Origin: JAUVXJ01 sp034411995
GTDB taxonomy: Bacteria > Chloroflexota > Anaerolineae > UBA7937 > B3-Chlor
Length of the DNA: 64,000 nt
Assembly (NCBI GenBank): GCA_034411995.1
Contig: DAOUME010000013.1
Coordinates: forward strand, 62,001 to 126,000
Direction of reading: 5' to 3'
The position numbers and the translations under genes are program-made. Positions 15,077 through 24,074 of the stretch are shown here, one piece after another (within the stretch, counting starts at the first letter, position 1; the number at the start of each line of letters is the position of its first letter). The notes under the pieces were generated by a model. It searched no databases. It saw only the letters and a program-made list of their open reading frames with translations, and was not told the origin of the DNA.

Positions 15077-16759
15077 GTGCTCGTGAGAGCCGAAGATCTG
15101 CGGAAGATCATAGATCAGGGGGAGTCGTTTACCGTCGAGTTCAAGGGCGAGGAGAAGGCCCAATTGTCTGACGCGGGCCTCATTGAAGCGGTCGTCTGCC
15201 TGGCAAACGGAAAAGGGGGCCATCTGGTGGTGGGCGTGGAGGACGATGGACGCATCACGGGCTCGAGACCGCGCCACGGGCAGGCCACGGATCCCCTGCA
15301 AATCCAGAGCCTCATCGCTGGCCGCACTGTGCCACCAGTGACGGTGCGCTCACAATTGGCGATCCTAGAAGGCAGGCAGCTTCTGGTGATAGAGGTGCCC
15401 CGTTCGGAGCGCCCAGTCCAGACGACGGACGGCAAGTCACTGCGGCGTACACTGCTGGCCCACGGCGGCCCTGGTTGTGTGCCCTACTACTTCCATGAAG
15501 TGGCGAGCAGGGAGGCGGCGGTGCAGCGCCTGGACTATTCGGCCCTGCGCGTGCACGAGGCCTCTTGGGAGGATCTCGACCCGCTCCAGTTCGAGCGGTT
15601 CCGTCAGATGCTACGACTCTTCCGCGGCGATGAGGCGCTCCTCGAGCTCACTACCCTCGATCTCGCCAAGGCGCTGGGGCTCGTGGAGACCAACGCGGAC
15701 GGACTGGTGCCCACGGTAGCTGGCCTTCTGCTCGTAGGGCGGGAGGAGTCGCTGCGTCGTCACCTGCCTACTCATGAGGTGGCCTTTCAGGTGCTGCGAG
15801 GTACAGACGTCTCCGTCAACGAGTTCTACCGCCGTCCACTGCTGGAGATCGTGGAACTGCTCGTGGAGAGGTTCGACGCCAGGAACGAGGAACAGGAGAT
15901 TCAGGTAGGGATGCTTCGCCTTCCGATCCCCGATTACGCCAGGCGCTCCTTCAGGGAGGCCGTGAACAATGCGCTCATACATCGCGACTACACCAAGATC
16001 GGTGCCGTGCACGTGCAGTGGCACACGGATCGCCTCGAAGTAAGCAACCCTGGGGGGTTCGTGGAAGGGGTGCGCCTCGACAACCTGCTGGTCACCCCGC
16101 CACGACCCCGCAACCCCCGGCTCGCCGATGCGTTCAAGAGATGCGGGCTGGTAGAGCGCACCGGTAGAGGCATCGACATCATCTTCGAAGGTCAGCTACG
16201 ATACGGCCGCCCGGCGCCTGACTATACTCGGTCCACCGAATCTACGGTGACCGTCATTCTCCCGGGTGGCCCGGCCAATCTGGAGTTTGCGCGTGTGGTG
16301 GTCGAGGAGGAGCGGGTCGGCCGGGCGCCGTCCTTGGAAGGACTTATGATCCTGAACTACCTGGAAAGAGAGCGGCGCATTGACCTGCCGGCCGCCGCTC
16401 GCCTCACGCAGAGAGGCGAGGGCGAAACCAGGGCAACCCTAGAGCGGTTGGTAGAGGCGGGTCTGGCCGAGGCGCGCGGCGAGAAGAAGGGGCGGACGTA
16501 CCACTTGGGCGCTGCCCTCTACCGAAGACTGGGCCAGCCTGAAGCCCACGTCCGCACGCGAGGATTTGATTCCATCCAACAGGAACAGATGGTTGTGCAG
16601 TACGCCGCTAGCGAGGGCCGTATTACGCGACGCCAGGCAGCGCAACTGTGCCAGATTTCGGGACCGCAAGCGACTCACCTCTTGCGACGGCTGGTCAGGA
16701 GCGGGCGCTTACGCCAGCGCGGCAAGCGGCGCGGCACCTATTATGAACCAGCAGAATGA
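15077..16759 (+). CDS. AlbA_2 (Schlafen-type) ATP-binding protein, RecG-like regulator family
   Basis: A 560-residue protein. Residues about 10-115 form an AlbA_2 domain (ESFTVEFKGEE, LANGKGGHLVVGVEDDG). Residues about 290-400 form the GHKL-like ATP-binding region (SFREAVNNALIHRDYTKIGAV, ERTGRGIDIIFEGQ). Two winged-helix-like segments follow (about 415-480 and 495-555; RRQAAQLCQISGPQATHLLRRLVRSGRL). Such proteins act as nucleic-acid-binding regulators and often accompany defence genes. GTG start with GCGAGGCGG upstream. It precedes the restriction operon in the same orientation. Confidence 0.85.
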   Translation: MLVRAEDLRKIIDQGESFTVEFKGEEKAQLSDAGLIEAVVCLANGKGGHLVVGVEDDGRITGSRPRHGQATDPLQIQSLIAGRTVPPVTVRSQLAILEGRQLLVIEVPRSERPVQTTDGKSLRRTLLAHGGPGCVPYYFHEVASREAAVQRLDYSALRVHEASWEDLDPLQFERFRQMLRLFRGDEALLELTTLDLAKALGLVETNADGLVPTVAGLLLVGREESLRRHLPTHEVAFQVLRGTDVSVNEFYRRPLLEIVELLVERFDARNEEQEIQVGMLRLPIPDYARRSFREAVNNALIHRDYTKIGAVHVQWHTDRLEVSNPGGFVEGVRLDNLLVTPPRPRNPRLADAFKRCGLVERTGRGIDIIFEGQLRYGRPAPDYTRSTESTVTVILPGGPANLEFARVVVEEERVGRAPSLEGLMILNYLERERRIDLPAAARLTQRGEGETRATLERLVEAGLAEARGEKKGRTYHLGAALYRRLGQPEAHVRTRGFDSIQQEQMVVQYAASEGRITRRQAAQLCQISGPQATHLLRRLVRSGRLRQRGKRRGTYYEPAE

Positions 16760-16810
16760 ACACACTCGTTTTTTAAATGAACACGTTCATTCTTATGAAC
16801 AATTGTTCAT
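16743..16810. promoter_or_regulatory. Array of six ATGAAC/GTTCAT boxes
   Basis: ATGAAC at 16743, 16756, 16777 and 16795, and GTTCAT at 16785 and 16805, build two palindromes: ATGAAC-AC-GTTCAT (16777-16790) and ATGAACAATTGTTCAT (16795-16810). The stretch is strikingly AT-rich for this genome and lies at the end of the AlbA_2 gene, before hsdR. It looks like an operator cluster, perhaps bound by the winged-helix AlbA_2 protein. Confidence 0.6.
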
Positions 16811-16836
16811 TTGCCATTCACAACCACTGGCACCAA

Positions 16837-16925
16837 TGCCCTGGGCGGGGAGGTGGACGTGGAGCTGGTCCACGCCATCGGCCGGGGGAACGAGTGTTGT
16901 GAGTTCGTAGTGGTTAGCAAAGCTC
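16837..16925 (+). pseudogene. Decayed 3' fragment of the cysteine-rich gene, copy B
   Basis: The sequence encodes an in-part readable EVDVELVHAIGRGNECCEFVVVS, the C-terminal end of the 12843-13319 protein, without its upstream part. Together with copy A it brackets the AlbA_2 gene. Confidence 0.8.
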
Positions 16926-16955
16926 GGGGAAAGCGAGCATCGTGAGTTCGCCAGG

Positions 16956-19760
16956 GTGGTATCGTATGGCACCACACAGCGGGCAGCACGAGACGCGGTG
17001 ACGAGCGTGGACCCAGAAGAGAAAGCCAGAGCGCACATTGACCAACTGCTGGCCCAGGCGGGTTGGTGCGTGCAGGACAGGAAGGAACTCGACCTGGGGG
17101 CCGCCCTCGGTGTAGCGGTGCGAGAGTTCCCCCTGGAGTCCGGCTTCGCTGACTATCTGCTGTTCGTAGACCGCAAGGCTGCTGGAGCGATAGAGGCCAA
17201 GCCGGCGGGGGAGACCCTCAGCGGAGTGGCGGAGCAGTCCGGCAAATACATCACCAGTTTGCCACCCAACATCCCTCACGTCCAGCTTCCTCTCCCCTTC
17301 GCCTACGAAAGCACAGGCATAGAGACTTTCTTCCGCGACGTCAGGGACCCGGACCCCCGCTCCCGCAGGGTCTTCGCCTTTCACCAGCCGGACACGCTGC
17401 GTGGCTGGCTGTCCGATCCGGACACGCTACGAGGCCGTTTGGCGCTAATGCCGCCGCTCATCCGGGATGGCCTGCGAGCATGCCAGATCGAGGCCATAGT
17501 CAATCTGGAGCACTCGCTGGCGGAGGCACGGCCCCGGGCGCTCATACAGATGGCCACCGGGAGCGGCAAGACCTTCGCGGCTGTCACCCTCGCCTATCGC
17601 CTGGTCAAGCACTCGGATGCCGCGCGGATCCTCTTCCTGGTGGACCGCAACAACCTGGGCCGACAAGCCTTCAACGAGTTCCAGCAATACGCCACTCCTG
17701 ACGATGGGCGCAAGTTCACCGAGCTGTACAACGTGCAGCGCCTCACCTCCAACGCTCTGGACCCCGTGAGCCGCGTCACCATTACTACGATCCAGCGCTT
17801 GTATTCCATGCTCAAAGGGGAACCGGAATTCGATGCCGAGACGGAGGAGCAATCGCTCTTTGAGATTGCCCCACCGGGTGAGCGCCCGATGGAGGTGACC
17901 TACAACTCCGAGATTCCCATCGAAACCTTCGACTTCATCATAACCGACGAATGCCACCGCTCCATCTACAACCTGTGGCGGCAGGTCCTGGAGTACTTCG
18001 ACGCGTTCCTCATCGGGCTCACGGCCACACCCTCCAAACAGACGTTGGGCTTCTTCGGGCAAAACCTGGTGACGGAGTATCCGCACGAGCGCGCCGTGGC
18101 CGACGGCGTCAACGTGGGCTACGAGGTGTACCGCATCCAGACGCGAATCACCGAAGAGGGCAGCAAAGTCGAGGCTGGCCACTACATCGACAAGCGAGAC
18201 AAACTGACGAGAAGAACGCGCTGGGAACTGCTCGACGACGACCTCGAGTACAGCGCCGGGCAACTGGACAGAGATGTGGTAGCCCAGGATCAGATACGGA
18301 CCATTGTGCGTACGTTCAGAGATAGGCTTTTCACTGACATCTTCCCTGGCAGGCAAGAGGTGCCCAAGACGCTGATCTTCGCCAAGGACGATTCCCACGC
18401 GGAGGACATCGTGCACATCGTGAGGGAGGAGTTTGGCAAAGGCAACGAGTTCTGCAAGAAGATCACCTACAAGACGACCGGAGAGAAGCCGGAGGACCTC
18501 ATCGCCAGTTTCCGCAATTCCTACAACCCCCGCATCGCGGTGAGCGTGGACATGATCTCCACCGGCACAGACATCAGACCGCTTGAGTGCCTGATCTTCA
18601 TGAGAGACGTCAAGTCCAGGGTCTACTTCGAGCAGATGAAGGGCAGAGGCACACGCACCATCTTATCCGATGATCTAAGAGCTGTTACTCCTGGCGCTCC
18701 GTGCAAGACCCACTTCGTCGTCGTGGATGCCGTCGGCGTCTGCGAAACCGACAAGACAGACAGCCAGCCCCTGGAGAGAAAGCCCAGCGTTCCCTTTGCC
18801 AAGCTGCTGGAGCGTGTGGCTCTGGGCGTACGGGACGAGGACTCCCTGACCTCGCTCGCTGGCAGGTTGGCGCGCCTGGACTGTCAACTCGAGCCGCGGG
18901 ATCGCGCTGAATTGCAGGCCGCTTCTGCCGGCGTGACTTTGAAGCAATTGATCAACGGCCTGCTCGATGCGGTGGACGCCGACAAACAAGTAGAAACGGC
19001 GGCGCAGATGTTCGAGACTGAGGCCCCCACCGGCGAAGAGATGAAGGAGGCCACGGAGCGGCTAGTCGAGCTGGCCTGTGCGCCCTTCGACAGTCCCGCC
19101 TTGCGCAAGAGCTTGGTTGACTTGCGGCAGCGCAAGGACCAGGTGATAGACACCGTGAGCAAAGACACGGTGCTGGCGGCTGAGTTCGATGATGCGGCGA
19201 GGGAGAGGGCGCGGACCATTGTCAATACCTTCCGCCAGTTCATCGAGGACAACAAGGACCAGCTAACCGCTCTTCAGATGATCTACCAGGAGCCCTACTC
19301 CTTGCGCAAGGTGACCTACGAGCAGATCAAGGAGTTGGCCCAGGCCATCGAGAAGCCGCCCTACGCGCTGACCCGGGAGGCTGTGTGGCGAGCCTACGAG
19401 CAATTGGAACAGTCCAAGGTGAGAGGCGCGGGGCCTGGGAGGCTGCTTACTGACATTATATCCCTAGTCCGTTTCGCTGCCGGGCAGAGCGATGTGCTGG
19501 AGTCATTCCCACTGACCGTCGACCAGCGGTTCGATAGCTGGCTGGCTGGACAGGCAGAGGGGGGTCGCCAGTTCACGGCTGAGCAGATGAAGTGGCTCAC
19601 AAAGATCAAAGACCACGTGGCCGCTAGCCTGCGCATTGAGATGGCCGACTTTGAGTACGCGCCATTCTACGAGATGGGCGGTCCCCTGAAGATCCAGCAG
19701 GTCTTTGGCACCGACCTGGGTGATGTCATCGGCGAGATCAACGAGGCGCTAGTAGCGTGA
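16956..19760 (+). CDS. hsdR: Type I restriction enzyme R subunit
   Basis: A 934-residue motor/nuclease subunit. The N-terminal nuclease domain shows the PD-(D/E)xK residues: D66 in GFADYLLF and E80-x-K82 in AIEAKPAG. The SF2 helicase follows: Walker A ATGSGKT near residue 200, DECHRS near residue 331, LTATPS, and later STGTDIRPLECLIFMRDVKS and QMKGRGTRT. The C-terminal part resembles the EcoEI R-subunit C-terminal domain. It translocates DNA and cuts it when the site is unmethylated. The start is uncertain: GTG codons near 17000 are also possible. It overlaps hsdS by 4 nt. Confidence 0.93.
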   Translation: MVSYGTTQRAARDAVTSVDPEEKARAHIDQLLAQAGWCVQDRKELDLGAALGVAVREFPLESGFADYLLFVDRKAAGAIEAKPAGETLSGVAEQSGKYITSLPPNIPHVQLPLPFAYESTGIETFFRDVRDPDPRSRRVFAFHQPDTLRGWLSDPDTLRGRLALMPPLIRDGLRACQIEAIVNLEHSLAEARPRALIQMATGSGKTFAAVTLAYRLVKHSDAARILFLVDRNNLGRQAFNEFQQYATPDDGRKFTELYNVQRLTSNALDPVSRVTITTIQRLYSMLKGEPEFDAETEEQSLFEIAPPGERPMEVTYNSEIPIETFDFIITDECHRSIYNLWRQVLEYFDAFLIGLTATPSKQTLGFFGQNLVTEYPHERAVADGVNVGYEVYRIQTRITEEGSKVEAGHYIDKRDKLTRRTRWELLDDDLEYSAGQLDRDVVAQDQIRTIVRTFRDRLFTDIFPGRQEVPKTLIFAKDDSHAEDIVHIVREEFGKGNEFCKKITYKTTGEKPEDLIASFRNSYNPRIAVSVDMISTGTDIRPLECLIFMRDVKSRVYFEQMKGRGTRTILSDDLRAVTPGAPCKTHFVVVDAVGVCETDKTDSQPLERKPSVPFAKLLERVALGVRDEDSLTSLAGRLARLDCQLEPRDRAELQAASAGVTLKQLINGLLDAVDADKQVETAAQMFETEAPTGEEMKEATERLVELACAPFDSPALRKSLVDLRQRKDQVIDTVSKDTVLAAEFDDAARERARTIVNTFRQFIEDNKDQLTALQMIYQEPYSLRKVTYEQIKELAQAIEKPPYALTREAVWRAYEQLEQSKVRGAGPGRLLTDIISLVRFAAGQSDVLESFPLTVDQRFDSWLAGQAEGGRQFTAEQMKWLTKIKDHVAASLRIEMADFEYAPFYEMGGPLKIQQVFGTDLGDVIGEINEALVA

Positions 19761-21256
19761 CAACACAGCGAAGTCGGGAATGTCAGCTTCCGCACGGTTG
19801 GGCGTGGAGCCAGCTCGCTGATATCGTCGACAGCATTCACAAGCTGGACCCGTCGCTCAACCCACACGCAGAGTTCACCTACATAGACATCTCGTCGATA
19901 GACAACGCTAGGCACCGGATCACATCACCCAAGAGATATCTCGGGTCCGAGGCGCCTTCGAGAGCGCGACAGGCGGTCAGAGCAGGGGACATTCTTTTCT
20001 CCACGGTCAGGACGTATCTCAAGAACATAGCGATTGTGGATGCAGCTTACGACGGACAGGTGGCCTCGACCGGTTTCTGCGTTCTCAGGCCACTGAAGCC
20101 GATAAGCGCCAGGTACCTGTTCTATCTCACACTGACTGACGGTTTTGTAGATCCACTCACCAACTTGCAGAGAGGCACCAGCTATCCTGCCGTTAGAAAC
20201 TCAGATGTTCTTCGGCGCCCGGTGCCGATAGCCCCGGCGAACGAGCAGCTACGTATTGTCGACAAGATCGAGGAACTCTTCTCGCAATTGGACGCGGGGG
20301 TGGCAGCACTGGAGAGCATAAAGGCACAGTTGCAGCGCTACCGCCATGCCGTTCTCAACGCGGCCATGTGCGGCGAGCTGACCAGGGAGTGGCGCAAGGG
20401 CCACAACGACAGTCCGAAGCCTGGGTCGGACGCGCTTGGGACAATCACGCGTGAAGGGCAGGACAGGGTCGCATCACCGCGATCAGTGGGCGCTGCGGCC
20501 CTTCCCGCGCTGCCCCAACAATGGACATGGACCACGCTTCCTCAAGTCGGCGAGTTGAATCGCGGCAAGTCGAAGCATAGGCCTCGGAATGACCCTCGAT
20601 TGTATGGTGGGCCATACCCCTTCATTCAGACAGGGGATCTTCGCGCGGCGGACGGGGTTATCCGCCTGTATCACCAGACATATAGCGAGGAAGGCCTCAG
20701 ACAGAGCCGGCTCTGGCCCGCTGGTACTCTCTGCATTACGATTGCGGCGAACATTGCCGACACGGCGGTCCTAGGCTTTGACGCATGCTTTCCCGACAGC
20801 GTAGTAGGGTTCCTCGCCAACCCATCGGCATGTGATGTTCGGTTCGTAGAGTTCTTCTTCAGGACGGTGAAGGCAGATATCGATCGATACGCTCACGCGA
20901 CGGCTCAGAAGAATATCAACTTGCGCGTGCTGTCGCGTCTGCCCATACCGCTCCCTCCTCTAGCTGAACAGCGCCTGATAGCGGACAGACTGGGGGCCCT
21001 TCTCTCAGGCACCTCGGTCGTCGAGGAACTGCTGGACGAGAACACGGCTCGAGCCGCACTGCTGCGCCAGAGTATACTCAAGAGGGTCTTTGAGGGCAGA
21101 CTCGTCCCCCAGGATCCGAGCGACGAACCGGCGTGGGTGCTCCTGGAGCGGATCAAGGCTGACGTAGCCACGCGACGCGCGGCCAAGGGGGCGAGACGAG
21201 CGAAGCACAAGAACCACGAGGTCAGAGCTGGCCGAAAGTTGGACTTGGTCCAATGA
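19757..21256 (+). CDS. hsdS: Type I restriction enzyme specificity subunit
   Basis: A 499-residue S subunit with two target-recognition domains, each followed by a helical spacer: TRD1 about residues 10-170 with the spacer EQLRIVDKIEELFSQLDAGVAALESIKAQLQRYRHAVLNAA, and TRD2 about 255-415 with the spacer EQRLIADRLGALLSG...LRQSILKRVFEGRLV. It sets the bipartite DNA site for both methylation and cleavage. GTG start overlapping the hsdR stop. Confidence 0.95.
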   Translation: MTTQRSRECQLPHGWAWSQLADIVDSIHKLDPSLNPHAEFTYIDISSIDNARHRITSPKRYLGSEAPSRARQAVRAGDILFSTVRTYLKNIAIVDAAYDGQVASTGFCVLRPLKPISARYLFYLTLTDGFVDPLTNLQRGTSYPAVRNSDVLRRPVPIAPANEQLRIVDKIEELFSQLDAGVAALESIKAQLQRYRHAVLNAAMCGELTREWRKGHNDSPKPGSDALGTITREGQDRVASPRSVGAAALPALPQQWTWTTLPQVGELNRGKSKHRPRNDPRLYGGPYPFIQTGDLRAADGVIRLYHQTYSEEGLRQSRLWPAGTLCITIAANIADTAVLGFDACFPDSVVGFLANPSACDVRFVEFFFRTVKADIDRYAHATAQKNINLRVLSRLPIPLPPLAEQRLIADRLGALLSGTSVVEELLDENTARAALLRQSILKRVFEGRLVPQDPSDEPAWVLLERIKADVATRRAAKGARRAKHKNHEVRAGRKLDLVQ

Positions 21257-21340
21257 GCGGGGGTCCTATGGGAAGACACAGCAGTAGAAGTGGCCAGGTG
21301 ATCCAATACCCCACGGAAGCGAAAGCGGGTTGAGTAGACC

Positions 21341-21991
21341 ATGCCTCGCAAGGTCGGCTGGCTCGAAATGGGCGTTGAGATCGAATTGGATGAGTTGCGG
21401 CAATGCCTTGAGGTCATGGAGAGCTACCTCGAAAGCCGCTTGGGTCATTTTGAGAAATGGGTCGAGGAGCAAGCGTCCGAATTGGCTCAAGAGGAACGCA
21501 GAGAGTTCTACGATTTCCATTCAGACGAGTATTGGGAATTGTGTGAGGCTTTCCCCACGATACTAAGGTCTTCTCTCTTCGTCGCATGTTATTCGCTGCT
21601 TGAACATGAACTGACTAGTCTCTGCAGATATGTTCATCGAAGAAACGCATGTTCCAACGAGCCCAGTTTCCGGACAGGCATCATCTTCAAGGCAAGAAAC
21701 TACTTGTCGGACGAGGCGCGCATCAAGTTCCCCGACCATTCTCCGTCCTGGCAAATCATCACTTGTTACTACAATCCAATGCGAAATGTCATTGTTCATC
21801 GCGGCGGCAAAGTCGACGAAAAGCGATTGGAAAGGCTCAAGCCCTTTATCGACAGTAATCCGTCAGTTGCTTTGGACAGCCTTGGTCGGCTGCGACTCCA
21901 CAGAGAGTTTTGCCCGGAGGTGATTGACATTGTGACACAATTCTTCCGGGGGTTGTTCGAAGCAACACAAGATCTGAACGAGTGTGACTGA
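21341..21991 (+). CDS. HEPN-like protein embedded in the type I RM operon
   Basis: A 216-residue, largely helical protein. It contains R148-NVIV-H153, which fits the R-x(4-6)-H ribonuclease motif of HEPN domains, set in the usual context of a helix end (YYNPMRNVIVHRGGK), and an upstream acidic/hydrophobic helix (FVACYSLLEHELTSLCRYV). HEPN proteins are RNases common in defence systems. It sits between hsdS (84 nt upstream) and hsdM (stop and start overlap as TGATG). Its codons are visibly more AT-rich than those of the hsd genes, suggesting separate acquisition. Activity is inferred only. Confidence 0.7.
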   Translation: MPRKVGWLEMGVEIELDELRQCLEVMESYLESRLGHFEKWVEEQASELAQEERREFYDFHSDEYWELCEAFPTILRSSLFVACYSLLEHELTSLCRYVHRRNACSNEPSFRTGIIFKARNYLSDEARIKFPDHSPSWQIITCYYNPMRNVIVHRGGKVDEKRLERLKPFIDSNPSVALDSLGRLRLHREFCPEVIDIVTQFFRGLFEATQDLNECD

Positions 21992-23445
21992 TGCCAACTG
22001 AACCTGCAACCATCGTACAGCGCCTGTGGAACTACTGCCATGTGCTGCGCGACGACGGCGTGAGCTACGGCGACTACGTAGAGCAGTTGACCTACCTGCT
22101 CTTCCTCAAGATGGCCGACGAACAGACCAGGCCCCCTTTTGACAGGCCCTCCACTATCCCCGCAGGCTATGATTGGCCCAGCCTGGCCACCAAGGACGGC
22201 GACGAGCTAGAGCTCCAGTATCGACACATCCTGGAGGAACTCGGCAGGCAGACCGGCCTTCTAGGGGTCATCTTCCGCAAGGCGCAGAACAAGATCCAGG
22301 ACCCGGCCAAGCTGCGACGCCTGATCACCATGATCGACTCGGTGACCTGGGTGGGGCTGGGCATCGATGTGAAGGGCGCGATCTACGAGGGACTTCTCCA
22401 GAAGAACGCCGAGGATATCAAAACCGGCGCGGGCCAGTACTTCACGCCGAGAATGCTGATCAAGGCCATGGTTGAGGTGATGCGTCCCGAGCCGAGCATG
22501 ACCGTCGCCGACCCCGCGTGCGGAACCGGTGGTTTCTTCCTCGCCGCCCACGACTACATCTCCAGTCACCCACTGGACAGAGACCAGAAGAGATTCCTCA
22601 AGTTGTACACCTTCAAGGGCTGGGAGATCGTCGACAGCACGGCCAGGCTGTGCGTGATGAATCTGTATCTACACGGCATTGGTGGCGACGACAGCCCGGT
22701 AGAGGTGGCCGACAGCCTCATCTCCGATCCACGCCAGCGCTTCGACATGGTGCTGACCAACCCTCCATTCGGCAGGAAGAGTAGCATCACGATAGTCAAC
22801 GGCGAGGGCAAAGCCAGCAGGTCGGCACTGACCTACGAGAGGGATGATTTCTGGGCCAGCACCTCGAACAAGCAACTCAACTTCCTGCAACACGTGAAGA
22901 CGCTGCTCAAGATCAACGGAAGGGCGGCCATCGTCGTGCCTGACAATGTCCTCTTCGAGGCGGGCGCCGGGGAGACTATCCGCAGAAAGCTCCTGGCGGA
23001 GTGCGACGTACACACGCTACTCAGGCTGCCAACTGGCGTCTTCTACGCTCAAGGTGTCAAGGCCAACGTGCTCTTCTTCGACCGCAAGCCTGGGAGCGAG
23101 AACCCGTGGACACAGAGGCTGTGGATCTACGACCTGCGCACCAACAAGCACTTCACGTTGAAGGAGAAGCCCCTGCGTTTCGAGGATCTGGAGGACTTCG
23201 TGGAGTGCTACAACCCGAAGAATCGTCACGACCGACACGAGACCGAGCGTTTCCGTCCCTTCACTCTTGACGAACTGATGCAGCGCGACAAGGTCAGCCT
23301 GGACATCTTCTGGCTGAGAGACGAGAGCCTCGAGGACACTGAGAATCTGCCAGCTCCAGACGTGCTGGCCGCAGAGATCGTAGAGAACCTTCAGGCGGCG
23401 CTGGAACAATTCAACGGCATCTACGAGGATTTGCAGGAGGAATGA
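21991..23445 (+). CDS. hsdM: Type I restriction-modification DNA methyltransferase subunit
   Basis: A 484-residue N6-adenine methyltransferase. An N-terminal helical HsdM domain (VQRLWNYCHVLRDDGVSYGDYVEQLTYLLFLKMADEQ) precedes the catalytic domain, with the SAM motif ADPACGTGGFFLAA near residue 170 and the NPPF catalytic motif in VLTNPPFGRKSS near residue 253. It protects the host site. It is translationally coupled to the HEPN gene. Part of its N-terminal coding sequence recurs as a relic at 25428. Confidence 0.95.
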   Translation: MPTEPATIVQRLWNYCHVLRDDGVSYGDYVEQLTYLLFLKMADEQTRPPFDRPSTIPAGYDWPSLATKDGDELELQYRHILEELGRQTGLLGVIFRKAQNKIQDPAKLRRLITMIDSVTWVGLGIDVKGAIYEGLLQKNAEDIKTGAGQYFTPRMLIKAMVEVMRPEPSMTVADPACGTGGFFLAAHDYISSHPLDRDQKRFLKLYTFKGWEIVDSTARLCVMNLYLHGIGGDDSPVEVADSLISDPRQRFDMVLTNPPFGRKSSITIVNGEGKASRSALTYERDDFWASTSNKQLNFLQHVKTLLKINGRAAIVVPDNVLFEAGAGETIRRKLLAECDVHTLLRLPTGVFYAQGVKANVLFFDRKPGSENPWTQRLWIYDLRTNKHFTLKEKPLRFEDLEDFVECYNPKNRHDRHETERFRPFTLDELMQRDKVSLDIFWLRDESLEDTENLPAPDVLAAEIVENLQAALEQFNGIYEDLQEE

Positions 23446-23569
23446 CCAAGAGCGCCAGTGGCAGCGAGCCAATGACCGCGCACGGGCCCCGTTCTGCCTG
23501 GAGGTCATCGAACTCCGCGAGGTCGTCAAGGATCTCCCGAACCCGCCAACGGAGCAGCCTGACGCCTCA

Positions 23570-24058
23570 GTGAACGTCGTGACTGGAGTGACGGATACTC
23601 TTGACGCCTACTTCGCCAGGCGTGGAACAGATCGCAGGGCACAAGACCTCTACCGGCGGATGGAAGAAGCAGTGAGGGCCATAGACGATGAGGTGTGGGT
23701 GAAGATCCCAGACAAATCGATCACCTACTATTCACCAGCGCGAGTCTTCGCCTATGTGAGCGGCCAGAAGACCCAGATTCGCGTCACGCCCTTTACCCGT
23801 GGCGAACCGATGCAAGGCGTCGCCCCGTTCGGCTTCGCGCGCGGTGGTCACAAGTGGGGGCGGACCGTCTTGAAGACTGAGCGCGATCTGGAGAAGGTTG
23901 TGGCTGCTCTCAAGCAGGCTCACCGCCGCATCCGAGAAGCCCTCAGAAACAACGAAAACACCGGTTGGTTCGCCGAACTCGAAGGTGACGACGAAGACGA
24001 ACTGGATGAATCGCAGGTGGAGGACCAAGGTGCCTCGCAGGGGGAGCAGGCGCCCTGA
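23570..24058 (+). CDS. DUF5655-like protein
   Basis: 162 residues. The core (LYRRMEEAVRAIDDEVWVKIPDKSITYYSPARVFAYVSGQKTQIRV) resembles the DUF5655 domain found in nuclease-associated proteins; the C-terminal tail is very acidic (ELEGDDEDELDESQVED). The GTG at 23570 is the first canonical start, but the same frame stays open and coding-like back to the end of hsdM (REVVKDLPNPPTEQPDAS), so the true start may be upstream or the protein shortened. Likely co-transcribed with hsdRSM. Confidence 0.65.
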   Translation: MNVVTGVTDTLDAYFARRGTDRRAQDLYRRMEEAVRAIDDEVWVKIPDKSITYYSPARVFAYVSGQKTQIRVTPFTRGEPMQGVAPFGFARGGHKWGRTVLKTERDLEKVVAALKQAHRRIREALRNNENTGWFAELEGDDEDELDESQVEDQGASQGEQAP

Positions 24059-24074
24059 CCCTTAGGAGGCCCCC

